Part shown: positions 22,856-31,300 of the stretch, one piece after another | Layout of the letters: each line of letters starts with the position of its first letter | Position numbering within the stretch: position 1 is the stretch's first letter | Assembly (NCBI GenBank): GCA_934660965.1 | Contig: CAKUIM010000023.1 | Coordinates: 1-33,298 of the forward strand | Length of the DNA: 33,298 nt | Reading direction: 5' to 3' | Origin: an uncultured Oscillospiraceae bacterium | GTDB taxonomy: Bacteria > Bacillota > Clostridia > Oscillospirales > Oscillospiraceae | The notes under the pieces: model-generated | What the model saw: only the letters and a program-made list of their open reading frames with translations | What the model was told of the DNA's origin: nothing | Databases searched by the model: none | Position numbers and translations under genes: made by a program

Positions 22856-25072
22856 TTATTGAGCGTAGTAGTTGATGAGGCAGCCGGCCAAAATGATGTC
22901 CCGCTCCTCCCGGGTAAGTCCGGGCAGGGACAGACTGATGGGGATGCGTTCCTCCCCCCGGAGCAGCACGGCGTCCAGGGTTTCGCCGCCGCCCTCGAGC
23001 AGGGCGCGTACGCCGGACAGGTACAGCCGGTCGCCGGGGCGGACATCCAGGGTGCGCAGCTCCTTGGAGATGAAGGGCAGCATGCCCCAGTTGACCACGT
23101 TGGAGCGGTAGCGCTTGGTGGCGTACTCCTCGGCAAGGTTGGCGCAGCCTCCCAGTACCCGCTGGCAGGAGGCGGCCTGTTCCCGGGCGGAGCCGTCACC
23201 GGGGCGCAAGGCCATCACCAGGGAGCCAAGGCCGGTGGAGGCGGGGTCGAAGCCCGCCATGGCGGCGGCCACCTCCGGCGCGTCGGGATTCTCTCGGCGC
23301 AGCGCTTCCAGTGCCTTGACCGCCTTGGCCCGGGGGACATAGTCCGGGTCCTTGCGGGAGAGGGCAAATTCGGCCAGCCGCAGGGGGTTGGAGCGGTAAG
23401 AGGAGGTCTCGCCGGATGGGATGAGCTCGTCGGTGGTGGTGACGTCATCATAAATGGCGGCGGCCACGGTGAGCAGCAGGTTCTCCGGCATGGGGATCTG
23501 CTCGGGCCAGTCGGCGATGTTGGGCCCGCATACAAGCTCGGTCTCCGGCCTGGGCCGGCCCACGCCGAAGTAGACCCGGGCGCGGTAGGCGCTCTCATCA
23601 TAGGCCCAGCCCTCGTCCGGCCGGTCGGCAGGGACGTCGGGCAGTTCGGTGGCGGCGGTGAGGGCGCCGCCATTGCGGGCGGTGGCGGCGATGGAGCGGG
23701 CGTCCATCAGCGCCACGTAGGAAACCTGCCCCTCGCCGGGCTTGGAACCCTCCCGGTTGGGGAAGTTGCGGGTGGAATGGCGGATGGAGAAGGCGCCGTT
23801 GGCCGGCACGTCGCCGGCGCCGAAGCACGGCCCGCAGAAGCACGAGCGCACCGACGCGCCGGAGGCCATTAGGGAGGAAATGACGCCCTGGCGGGTGAGC
23901 TCCTGCATGATGGGCATGGAGCCGGGGTAGCAGGACAGCCAGAAGGCGTCAGAGCCGATGGGCGCCCCGCCCAGGATGTCGGCGGCCCGGCGCAGGTTCT
24001 GATAGGTGCCGCCGGAGCAGCCGGCGATGACCGCCTGGTCTACATAGAACTGTCCGTCCCGCAGCTTGTCGGTGAGGGGGGCGGGGGGCTCCACGCCCAG
24101 CTGGCGCCGGGTGTCCTCCTCCACCTTGTGGAGCAAATCGGCGGCATTCTCCCGGAACACCCGGATGGGGTAGGCGTTGGAGGGGTGGAAGGGCAGGGCG
24201 ATCATGGGCTCCACCCTGTCAAGCTCCACAGTGATTACGCCGTCGTACTGCGCGCCCACGGCGGGGGAGATGGCCTGGTAGCTCTCCCCCCGGCCCAGGG
24301 CGGTGAGGGCGGCGCGGGTGAGCTCGTCGGTCTGCCACAGGGAAGAGAGGCAGGCCGTCTCGGTGGTCATCACATCGATGCCGGAGCGGTAGTCCATCGA
24401 GAGGCTTCCCACGCCCGGGCCGAAGAACTCCAGCACGGCGTTTTTGACGATGCCGTCCCCGAAGGTGGCGGCGATGAGGGAGAGGGCCACGTCCTGGGGG
24501 CCCACGCCGGGCCGGGGCGCGCCGGTGAGGTAGACGGCCATGACCTTGGGGTAGGCCACGTCGTAGGTCTTGCGCAGCAGCTGCCGGGCAAGCTCCGGCC
24601 CGCCCTCGCCGATGGCCATGCAGCCGTAAGCGCCGTAGCGGGTGTGGGAGTCGGAGCCGAGAATCATCCGGCCCGGGGCGGCGTAGCGCTCCCGCATATA
24701 GGAGTGAATTACCGCCTGGTGTGCGGGGACAAACTCGCCGCCGTACTTCTTGGCGGCGGACAGGCCGAACACGTGGTCGTCCTCATTGATAGTGCCGCCC
24801 ACGGCGCACAGGGAATTGTGGCAGTTGGTGAGCACGTAGGGCAGGGGGAACTCCTTGAGCCCGGAGGCCCGGGCGGTCTGGATGATGCCCACATATGTAA
24901 TGTCATGGGAGGCCATGGCGTCGAAGCGCAGGCTCAGCCGGCCGGGCACGGCGGAGCTGTTGTGGGCGGCGAGAATGGGCGCGCTCATGGTGCCGCTGCG
25001 GTCTGTCACGGCGGGGATGGGGGTGAAGCGTCCGCCTTCCCAGCGGACGGGGGAATTTTGAATGTTGACCAT
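22856..25072 (-). CDS. aconitase-family hydratase
   Basis: This 738-residue protein of the aconitase superfamily is an iron-sulfur dehydratase/isomerase. Recognisable parts are the substrate/cluster region GSDSHTRYGAYG, cluster cysteines in AGCSGG and in CFCGPCFG, the RNFPNREG motif, and a C-terminal swivel domain (YATKRYRSNVVNWGMLPF). Length and order differ somewhat from classical AcnA or LeuC/LeuD, and Clostridia commonly carry such stand-alone 'hydratase' proteins whose substrate has not been settled. No citrate synthase or leucine genes are nearby, so aconitate hydratase activity is possible but not shown. GGGAGGTC supports the ATG at 25072. It has its own promoter and terminators on both sides. 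Confidence 0.88.
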   Translation of the reverse strand: MVNIQNSPVRWEGGRFTPIPAVTDRSGTMSAPILAAHNSSAVPGRLSLRFDAMASHDITYVGIIQTARASGLKEFPLPYVLTNCHNSLCAVGGTINEDDHVFGLSAAKKYGGEFVPAHQAVIHSYMRERYAAPGRMILGSDSHTRYGAYGCMAIGEGGPELARQLLRKTYDVAYPKVMAVYLTGAPRPGVGPQDVALSLIAATFGDGIVKNAVLEFFGPGVGSLSMDYRSGIDVMTTETACLSSLWQTDELTRAALTALGRGESYQAISPAVGAQYDGVITVELDRVEPMIALPFHPSNAYPIRVFRENAADLLHKVEEDTRRQLGVEPPAPLTDKLRDGQFYVDQAVIAGCSGGTYQNLRRAADILGGAPIGSDAFWLSCYPGSMPIMQELTRQGVISSLMASGASVRSCFCGPCFGAGDVPANGAFSIRHSTRNFPNREGSKPGEGQVSYVALMDARSIAATARNGGALTAATELPDVPADRPDEGWAYDESAYRARVYFGVGRPRPETELVCGPNIADWPEQIPMPENLLLTVAAAIYDDVTTTDELIPSGETSSYRSNPLRLAEFALSRKDPDYVPRAKAVKALEALRRENPDAPEVAAAMAGFDPASTGLGSLVMALRPGDGSAREQAASCQRVLGGCANLAEEYATKRYRSNVVNWGMLPFISKELRTLDVRPGDRLYLSGVRALLEGGGETLDAVLLRGEERIPISLSLPGLTREERDIILAGCLINYYAQ

Positions 25073-25104
25073 CAGGATGACCTCCCTGGATACTTCGTTG
25101 CTTT

Positions 25105-25133
25105 AGCATAGCAAATAAAAAAACGTTTTGCAA
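25105..25133 (-). promoter_or_regulatory. sigma-A promoter of the hydratase gene
   Basis: On the minus strand TTGCAA (25128-25133), 17-nt spacer, TATGCT (25105-25110). The start near 25098 gives a leader of about 25 nt. Confidence 0.78.
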
Positions 25134-25149
25134 GATTTAGAAAGAAAAA

Positions 25150-25184
25150 ATGCAAAAAAGATGAGGCCGGCATATGCCGGCCTC
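25150..25184 (-). terminator. intrinsic terminator of the 41-residue protein gene
   Basis: A perfect 22-nt palindrome (25163-25184; arms GAGGCCGGC and GCCGGCCTC around ATAT). On the minus strand it is followed by ATCTTTTTTGC. It separates the small gene at 25205-25330 from the hydratase promoter. Confidence 0.9.
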
Positions 25185-25204
25185 TCGACGGATGCGTGGG
25201 GACT

Positions 25205-25330
25205 TCAGCGGCCCTGGGGATTGGCCTTGTTTTCAGGGTCGCCGCCCTTTTTGTCCTCGGGCATGGAGGGTTTCTTGTTTTCGGGGTTTGCTTTCTTGCT
25301 GTCGATTTTGTACTTGTTGTCACGGCTCAT
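25205..25330 (-). CDS. 41-residue hydrophilic Lys/Asn/Pro-rich protein
   Basis: This small ORF encodes 41 residues (starts MSRDNKYKIDSKK, ends NPQGR) rich in Lys, Asp, Asn and Pro, with repeated NPENK/DPENK motifs. No Cys, Trp or hydrophobic stretch is present, so it is likely disordered and cytoplasmic. GTGAGGTGAA precedes the ATG, a promoter lies at 25374-25401, and a strong terminator follows 20 nt after the stop. These signals make it a convincing gene although I know no family for it. It is divergent from nrdR. A spore or stress protein is one guess, without evidence. Confidence 0.75.
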   Translation of the reverse strand: MSRDNKYKIDSKKANPENKKPSMPEDKKGGDPENKANPQGR

Positions 25331-25373
25331 TGTGCTTCACCTCACAGCCCAAGTATGGCCCGGCCGGAGGCGC

Positions 25374-25401
25374 TCTATACCTTATCACAAAAATTTTTCA
25401 A
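25374..25401 (-). promoter_or_regulatory. sigma-A promoter of the 41-residue protein gene
   Basis: On the minus strand TTGAAA (25396-25401), 16-nt spacer, TATAGA (25374-25379). The start near 25367 lies about 37 nt before the ATG. It stands back to back with the nrdR promoter, about 30 bp apart. Confidence 0.68.
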
Positions 25402-25427
25402 ATCCCATACACAAAGGCCGGAAATTA

Positions 25428-25436
25428 TGCTACAAT
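25428..25436 (+). promoter_or_regulatory. extended -10 promoter of nrdR
   Basis: TG-C-TACAAT: the TG at 25428-25429 and the -10 at 25431-25436. There is no good -35 (TACACA is the nearest match), consistent with an extended -10 promoter. No NrdR-box pair was recognised. Confidence 0.6.
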
Positions 25437-25498
25437 CCAAGGGATAGACGGGCGGAGGCCGTATCTCCGCCGGTAAAATGCTTGGAAGGGTGATGCAT

Positions 25499-25954
25499 GT
25501 GAAGTGCCCCTATTGTGCATATCTGGAAAGTAAGGTTGTAGATTCCCGCCCCGCGGACGAGGGCAGCAGCATCCGCCGCCGCCGGGAGTGCCTGAGCTGC
25601 CGCAAGCGGTTCACCACCTATGAGACTATGGAGAGCCTTCCTCTGGTGGTCATCAAGAAAAACGGTACCCGTCAGGCCTTTGACAAGGCAAAGCTGCTCT
25701 CAAGCATGCTCAAGGCCTGCGAGAAACGCTCGGTGCCCGTCTCCACGCTGGAGCGGCTGGCCGACGAGATCGAGCAGGCGCTGCAAAACGAGATGGAGCG
25801 CGAGGTGTCCAGCGCCGAGATCGGGGAGCTGGTCATGGAAAAGCTCAAGGATGTGGACGAGGTGTCCTATGTGCGCTTCGCCTCGGTCTACCGCCAGTTC
25901 AAGGACATCGGCAGCTTCATGACTGAGCTGACCAAGCTCCTTCAGGAGAAGTAA
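25499..25954 (+). CDS. nrdR: transcriptional repressor NrdR
   Basis: This 151-residue repressor of ribonucleotide reductase genes senses ATP/dATP. The N-terminal zinc ribbon has C3, C6, C31 and C34 in the classical positions (start VKCPYC, then CLSCRKRFTTYE), followed by an ATP-cone domain (about 46-136; VVIKKNGTRQAFDKAKL). I chose the GTG at 25499 because it gives the family's usual KCPYC start and residue numbering, and GGAAGGG lies at a suitable distance. In-frame ATGs at 25478 and 25493 are too early or too close to that site. No nrd genes lie in the window, so its targets are elsewhere. Confidence 0.96.
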   Translation: MKCPYCAYLESKVVDSRPADEGSSIRRRRECLSCRKRFTTYETMESLPLVVIKKNGTRQAFDKAKLLSSMLKACEKRSVPVSTLERLADEIEQALQNEMEREVSSAEIGELVMEKLKDVDEVSYVRFASVYRQFKDIGSFMTELTKLLQEK

Positions 25955-26021
25955 CGCGCCGGCAGGCGCTTTTGCGGCTTAGGGCTTGTCCGGCACGCAA
26001 AACTTGTGCGCAGCGGCCGTC

Positions 26022-26062
26022 GGAAAACGCCGCCGGAGGGCTTCCCTCCGGCGGCGTTTTCC
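26022..26062. terminator. bidirectional terminator between nrdR and DUF4363 gene
   Basis: A perfect 19-bp stem (26022-26040 with 26044-26062), loop CTT, with AAAA/TTTT pairs near its base. It serves the convergent nrdR and DUF421-DUF4363 units. Confidence 0.85.
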
Positions 26063-26065
26063 ACG

Positions 26066-26452
26066 CTATAGGATGTTTTTCAGGCTTGGCAGCTCCGCTT
26101 CGACGAGCAGGGAAATGCACGTCATGAGCCTTGCGTTGGCCGCGGCGTATTCCGCAGGCTGCCGCTCGTCCCCCCGGAGGTAGGCCAGCGTCTCCTGAAA
26201 GCAGGCGAGCACCTCGTCGATGTCCTCATGGCGCAATGTGGTGTGAAGGTAAAAGGCTTGCCGCCTCCACTCATCCGCCGCCTCCCGGGTGACGGCCTCT
26301 GCCTGGGCCCAGTCGCCGGCCTCCACCTGGCTCTGGGCCTGGGCAAGGGCGGCGCCCAGCCGCCCGGTCAGACACGCAAGGTGCGCCGTGTGCCACAGGG
26401 AGAGGGCGAGCAGGGAAAGGAAGATGCCGCAGGCCCACCATAATCGCTTCAT
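26066..26452 (-). CDS. DUF4363 family membrane-anchored protein
   Basis: This 128-residue protein has a single N-terminal membrane segment (about 3-22, LWWACGIFLSLLALSL) and an extracytoplasmic helical remainder (repeated Ala/Gln/Glu helices, WRRQAFYLHTTLRHEDIDEV). This matches the DUF4363 family, which in clostridia is commonly encoded next to a DUF421 protein. The function is unknown. Its ATG overlaps the DUF421 stop codon as ATGA, so the two are translated as a unit. Confidence 0.82.
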   Translation of the reverse strand: MKRLWWACGIFLSLLALSLWHTAHLACLTGRLGAALAQAQSQVEAGDWAQAEAVTREAADEWRRQAFYLHTTLRHEDIDEVLACFQETLAYLRGDERQPAEYAAANARLMTCISLLVEAELPSLKNIL

Positions 26453-27129
26453 TTGCCCCCTCCCTTCGGGATGCAGTAGACGCCGCCCGACTCATCCACC
26501 GTCAGAAAAAAGACCTGCTCGGCGCGCTTGAGCCCGTATCGGGCCAGCTGCCGGCGCAGCCACTCCTCCTCATAGCCCAGGCGCTTGAGGTTGTGGGACA
26601 AAAGCCGCCCATCGCTGATGAGCACCGTGGGGAGCCCCGGCTCCGCCACAGAAAGGCCCAGATCCTTGGCGCCGGGGGGCTTTTCGGCGGCGTAGGGCAG
26701 CACGGACAGCCGGCCGCTGGTCTCCAGAATGGCGCACTTGACGGCGGCGGGGTCGGGGCAGCCCTGCAGGCGCAGCTCCTCGGCAAGCTCGTCCAGGGTC
26801 AGTCGGTTGCGGCGGATCTCCCGCTCCTGCACCCGGCCGTTTAGAATCACCACCGACGGCCGGCCACACAGCAGGGTCCGGAGGCGGATGGAGCGTGCAG
26901 TGAGGACGGACAGGGCCATAGAGACGCACAGCAGCACGATGATGGGGATGATGCCGGCAAGCAGCGGAATGCCGTTGTCCTGCATGGGCACCGATGCAAG
27001 GTCCGCGATAATCAGGGCCAGCACCAGCTCGGAGGGCTCCAGCTCGCCCACCTGGCGCTTGCCCAGAAGGCGGATGCCCACGATGATCAGCAGGTATAAA
27101 ATCACAGTCCGAATCAGTACGACAAACAC
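26449..27129 (-). CDS. DUF421 (YetF-type) membrane protein
   Basis: This 226-residue protein has about three N-terminal membrane segments (1-80) with the family motif LLGKRQVGELEPSELVLALIIADLASVPMQD, then a soluble domain (GRPSVVILNGRVQE, ELAEELRLQGCPDPAAVKCAILETSGRLSVL). Members of this family occur on spore heat-resistance elements and in spore membranes of Bacillota; the biochemical role is unresolved. The start is GTG, 7 nt after AAAGGAGG. It is divergent from carA and pairs with the DUF4363 gene. Confidence 0.9.
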   Translation of the reverse strand: MFVVLIRTVILYLLIIVGIRLLGKRQVGELEPSELVLALIIADLASVPMQDNGIPLLAGIIPIIVLLCVSMALSVLTARSIRLRTLLCGRPSVVILNGRVQEREIRRNRLTLDELAEELRLQGCPDPAAVKCAILETSGRLSVLPYAAEKPPGAKDLGLSVAEPGLPTVLISDGRLLSHNLKRLGYEEEWLRRQLARYGLKRAEQVFFLTVDESGGVYCIPKGGGK

Positions 27130-27198
27130 GCGGCCGCCTCCTTTTTCCCGTTCTTGAACATATTGCCCCGGAGGGCCTGGAACTATCCTTTCCGTTTG

Positions 27199-27217
27199 TC
27201 AAAATCTCTGATTTTGA
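27199..27217. promoter_or_regulatory. inverted repeat between DUF421 and carA
   Basis: TCAAAATC (27199-27206) and GATTTTGA (27210-27217) around TCT form a perfect 8-bp inverted repeat. It lies about 20 bp upstream of the carA -35 box and about 70 bp upstream of the DUF421 start. It has no U-run, so an operator is more likely than a terminator. Confidence 0.35.
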
Positions 27218-27236
27218 AAAAAAGGGGAGGGGCTCC

Positions 27237-27265
27237 TTGTGTTTTTGGGGCAGTTGGAGTAAACT
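27237..27265 (+). promoter_or_regulatory. sigma-A promoter of carAB
   Basis: TTGTGT (27237-27242), 17-nt spacer, TAAACT (27260-27265). The start near 27272 leaves about 29 nt of leader, too short for a PyrR attenuator. Confidence 0.65.
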
Positions 27266-27300
27266 ATTTAAGATTAGACATATGGAAAGGCGGGAGCAGT

Positions 27301-28383
27301 TTGAAGGCAACGCTGATCTTGGAAAACGGCGCGGTATTTCACGGCGATGCCGCGGGCGCGTATGGCGAGCGCGTGTGCGAGATGGTGTTCAATACGTCCA
27401 TGACCGGCTACCAGGAGATCCTCACAGACCCCTCCTACGCGGGACAGGGCGTGGTGATGTCCTATCCGCTCATCGGCAACTACGGCGTGAACGGGGAGGA
27501 TAACGAGTCCGGCCGCCCCTGGGCGGAGGCGTTTGTCGTCCGCCGTCTCTCTCCCCGGGGGAGCAATTTCCGCTGTGAGGGCTCGCTGGGCGACTACATG
27601 AGACAACATGACATTGTGGGCATTGAAGGGGTCGATACCCGTGCCCTTACCAAAATCCTCCGCAGCCAGGGTAGCATGAACGGCATGATTACCTGTGCGG
27701 AGCATTTTAATATGCGCGAGGTCATGGAAAAGCTGCGCGCCTATCGGGTGGGCCGTGCGGTGGACCGGGTGACCCGCGCCGAGCCCGAGACCTTCCCCGC
27801 CCAGGGGGAGGAGCGCTTCCGGGTGGCCATGATGGACTACGGCGTGAAGCAGAACATGATCGGCTGCCTTGTGCGCCGGGGCTGCACGGTGACGGTGCTG
27901 CCCGCCCACACCCCGGCATCGGAGGTGCTTGCCGGCGGCTTTGACGGCGTGATGCTCTCCAACGGCCCCGGCGACCCGGCGGACAACGTGGAGATCATCG
28001 CCCAGGTGAAAAAGCTCTACGAGAGCGGCATCCCCATCTTCGGCGTGTGCCTGGGGCACCAGCTGCTGGCCCTTGCCACCGGCGCCAAAACCGGGCGCCT
28101 TGCCTACGGCCACCGGGGCTGCAACCACCCGGTGCGGGACGTGGAGCGGGGCAGGGTGTTCATCACCAGCCAGAACCACGGCTATATGGTCCTCTCGGAC
28201 ACTGTCTCACCAGAGGTGGCCGAGATCAGCCACGTCAACGTCAACGACGGCACGGTGGAGGGCCTGCGCTACCGCAGGAAGAACTGCTTCACCACCCAGT
28301 TCCACCCCGAGGCCAACGCCGGCCCCAAGGATACGGAATATCTCTTTGACCGTTTTATCAGCATGATGGGAGGTGACCGGTAA
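27301..28383 (+). CDS. carA: carbamoyl-phosphate synthase small (glutaminase) subunit
   Basis: This 360-residue subunit releases ammonia from glutamine and channels it to CarB. The N-terminal CarA domain starts KATLILENGAVFHG. The class I amidotransferase domain has the nucleophile Cys250 in FGVCLGHQ and the His335-x-Glu337 pair in QFHPEA. I chose the TTG at 27301 with GGGAG just upstream, because it gives the usual CarA N-terminus and length and leaves the promoter outside. The frame is open to 27154, across the promoter. Its stop codon overlaps the carB ATG by one base (TAATG). Confidence 0.96.
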   Translation: MKATLILENGAVFHGDAAGAYGERVCEMVFNTSMTGYQEILTDPSYAGQGVVMSYPLIGNYGVNGEDNESGRPWAEAFVVRRLSPRGSNFRCEGSLGDYMRQHDIVGIEGVDTRALTKILRSQGSMNGMITCAEHFNMREVMEKLRAYRVGRAVDRVTRAEPETFPAQGEERFRVAMMDYGVKQNMIGCLVRRGCTVTVLPAHTPASEVLAGGFDGVMLSNGPGDPADNVEIIAQVKKLYESGIPIFGVCLGHQLLALATGAKTGRLAYGHRGCNHPVRDVERGRVFITSQNHGYMVLSDTVSPEVAEISHVNVNDGTVEGLRYRRKNCFTTQFHPEANAGPKDTEYLFDRFISMMGGDR

Positions 28384-31300
28384 TGCCAAAGGATCCGAGA
28401 ATCAAAAAGGTGCTGGTGCTGGGCTCCGGCCCCATCGTCATCGGCCAGGCGGCGGAGTTTGACTACGCCGGCACCCAGGCCTGCCGCGCCCTGAAGGAGG
28501 AGGGGCTGGAGGTCGTGCTCGTCAACTCCAACCCCGCCACCATCATGACCGATAAGGACATTGCCGACCACGTCTATATCGAGCCCCTCAACACCGTCTC
28601 CGTCACCCAGGTCATCGAGATGGAGCGGCCCGACTCCCTCCTGCCCACCCTGGGCGGCCAGACGGGCTTGAACCTTGCCATGGCCCTCCATGAGGACGGC
28701 ACCCTTGCCAAATACGGTGTTCGACTTCTGGGCACCAGCCCCGAGTCCATCCGCAAGGCGGAGGACCGCCAGGGCTTCAAGGACTGTATGGAGTCCATCG
28801 GCCAGCCCTGCGTCACCTCCGAAGTGGTGGAGTCTGTCGAGGCGGCGGCGGAGTTTGCCGGCAGCATCGGCTACCCGGTGATCGTCCGCCCGGCCTACAC
28901 CCTGGGCGGCACCGGCGGCGGCATCGCCTATGACGAGCCCTCCCTCCGGGAGATTGCCGACCGGGGCATCCACCTCTCCCGGGTGGGCCAGGTGCTCATC
29001 GAGCGGTGCATCTCCGGCTGGAAGGAGATTGAGTTCGAGGTCATGCGGGACCGGGCGGGCAACGTCATCACCGTGTGCTCCATGGAGAACATCGACCCGG
29101 TGGGCGTTCACACCGGTGACTCCATCGTGGTGGCCCCCACCCAGACCCTTGCCAACCGAGAGTTCCAGATGCTGCGCACCGCCGCGCTGGACATCATCTC
29201 CGCCCTGGAGATCGAGGGCGGGTGCAACTGCCAGTTCGCCCTCAACCCCGACAGCTTTGAATACGCGGTCATCGAGGTCAACCCCCGCGTGTCCCGCTCG
29301 TCCGCCCTGGCCTCCAAGGCCACCGGCTACCCCATTGCCAAGGTGGCGGCCAAGGTGGCCCTGGGATACACCCTTGACGAGATTCCCAACGCCGTGACGG
29401 GCAAGACCACCGCCTGCTTCGAGCCCACCCTGGACTACTGCGTGCTGAAGATCCCCCGCCTGCCCTTTGACAAGTTCACCACCGCCAGCCGCACCCTGGG
29501 CACCCAGATGAAGGCCACCGGCGAGGTCATGGCCATCGCCAATTCCTTCGAGGGGGCGCTGATGAAGGCCATCCGCTCGCTGGAGCTCAACGTCCGGGCC
29601 CTCAAGCTCGATAAGCTCGAGGAGCTCTATACCGACGAGATCGAGGACCTGCTGGTCCAGGTCACGGACGAGCGGCTCTTTGTGGTGGCCGAGGCGCTGC
29701 GCCGGGGCTTCTCCCCCCAGAAAATCAACTCCATCACCAAGATGGACATCTGGTTTTTGGACGGCTTCCAGCGTATCATCGACATGGAGCGCCGCCTCCA
29801 GGCCTGCCGGGGCGTGCCTGACGCCGACACCCTGCGCCGCGCCAAGGAGATGTGCTTTGCCGACAGCTATATCGGCACCCTGTGCGGCATGAAGCAGGCC
29901 GAGGTCAAGGCCCTGCGGGAGTCGCTGGGCATCGTGCCCTCCTTCAAGATGGTGGATACCTGCGCCGCTGAGTTCGACGCGGTGACCCCCTACTATTATT
30001 CCTCCTATGACGGCGAGAACGAGGCGGCCGACAGCGGCAGCGGCAAGCGCAAGGTGCTGGTGCTGGGCTCCGGCCCCATCCGCATCGGCCAGGGTATCGA
30101 GTTCGACTACTGCTCCGTCCACTCGGTGTGGGCGCTGCGGCGGCTGGGCTGCGAGACCATCATCGTCAACAATAACCCCGAGACTGTCTCCACCGATTTC
30201 GACGTGGCGGACAAGCTCTACTTCGAGCCCCTCACCGCCGAAGACGTGCAGAACATCGTGGAGCAGGAGAAGCCCTGGGGCGCGGTGGTGCAGTTCGGCG
30301 GCCAGACCGCCATCAAGCTGGCCAAGGCCCTCACCGAGATGGGGGTGCGCATCCTGGGCACCTCCTCCGACGGCGTGGACGCCGCCGAGGACCGGGAGCG
30401 GTTTGACGCCATCCTGGCCCGCTGCGGCATCCCCCGGGCCAAGGGCCGTACGGTGTTCACCACCGAAGAGGCCATCGCCGCCGCAAACGAGGTGGGTTAC
30501 CCGGTGCTGGTGCGCCCGTCCTACGTGCTGGGCGGCCAGGGCATGGAGATCGCCTATAACGACCGCAACATCCGCGACTATATGCGCATCATCAACGAGA
30601 CCGTCCAGGAGCATCCCATCCTGGTGGACAAATACCTCATGGGCCGGGAGGTGGAGGTGGACGGCGTGTTCGACGGGGAGGACGTCCTCATCCCCGGCAT
30701 CATGGAGCACGTGGAGCGGGCCGGCATCCACTCCGGCGACTCCATCTCCGTCTATCCCAGCATCCATGTGGAGGAGCAGCACAAAAAGACCATCGAGCGC
30801 TACACCTATGACCTTGCCAAGGCCCTGGGCGTCATCGGCCTGATCAACATCCAGTTTATCATCTATAACGACCAGGTCTACGTTATCGAGGTCAACCCCC
30901 GGTCCTCCCGCACCATCCCCTATATTTCTAAAGTCACCGGCGTGCCGGTCATCGACCTTGCCACCAAGGTCATGATGGGCCAGAAGCTGCGCGACCTGGG
31001 CTACGGCACTGGTGTCTACAAAGAGGCAGACTATTTTGCGGTGAAAATGCCGGTGTTCTCCTTCGAGAAGCTCACCGACGTGGACACCGGCCTCGGCCCG
31101 GAGATGAAGTCCACCGGCGAGGTGCTGGGCATTGCCGAGTCCTTCCCCCAGGCCCTTCTCAAGGCGTTCAAGGGCGCCAATATGAAGGTGCCCAAGCGGG
31201 GCGGGCGCATCATCGCCACCGTCCGGGACGAGGACAAGCACGAGCTTGTGGGCATTGCCCGGGGCTTTGCGGACATGGGGATCGAGATCCTGGCCACGGC

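Noticed and set aside
25955..26021. Possible gene between nrdR and its terminator
   Set aside because: No start codon with a ribosome binding site and no sensible reading frame; treated as spacer.
27159..27202. Promoter for DUF421: TTGACA at 27197-27202 (minus) or a forespore-type pair GGATA / GGGGCAATATG
   Set aside because: TTGACA has no -10 at the right distance, and the forespore-type match is too loose to list as a feature; only the sporulation link of the family makes it tempting.
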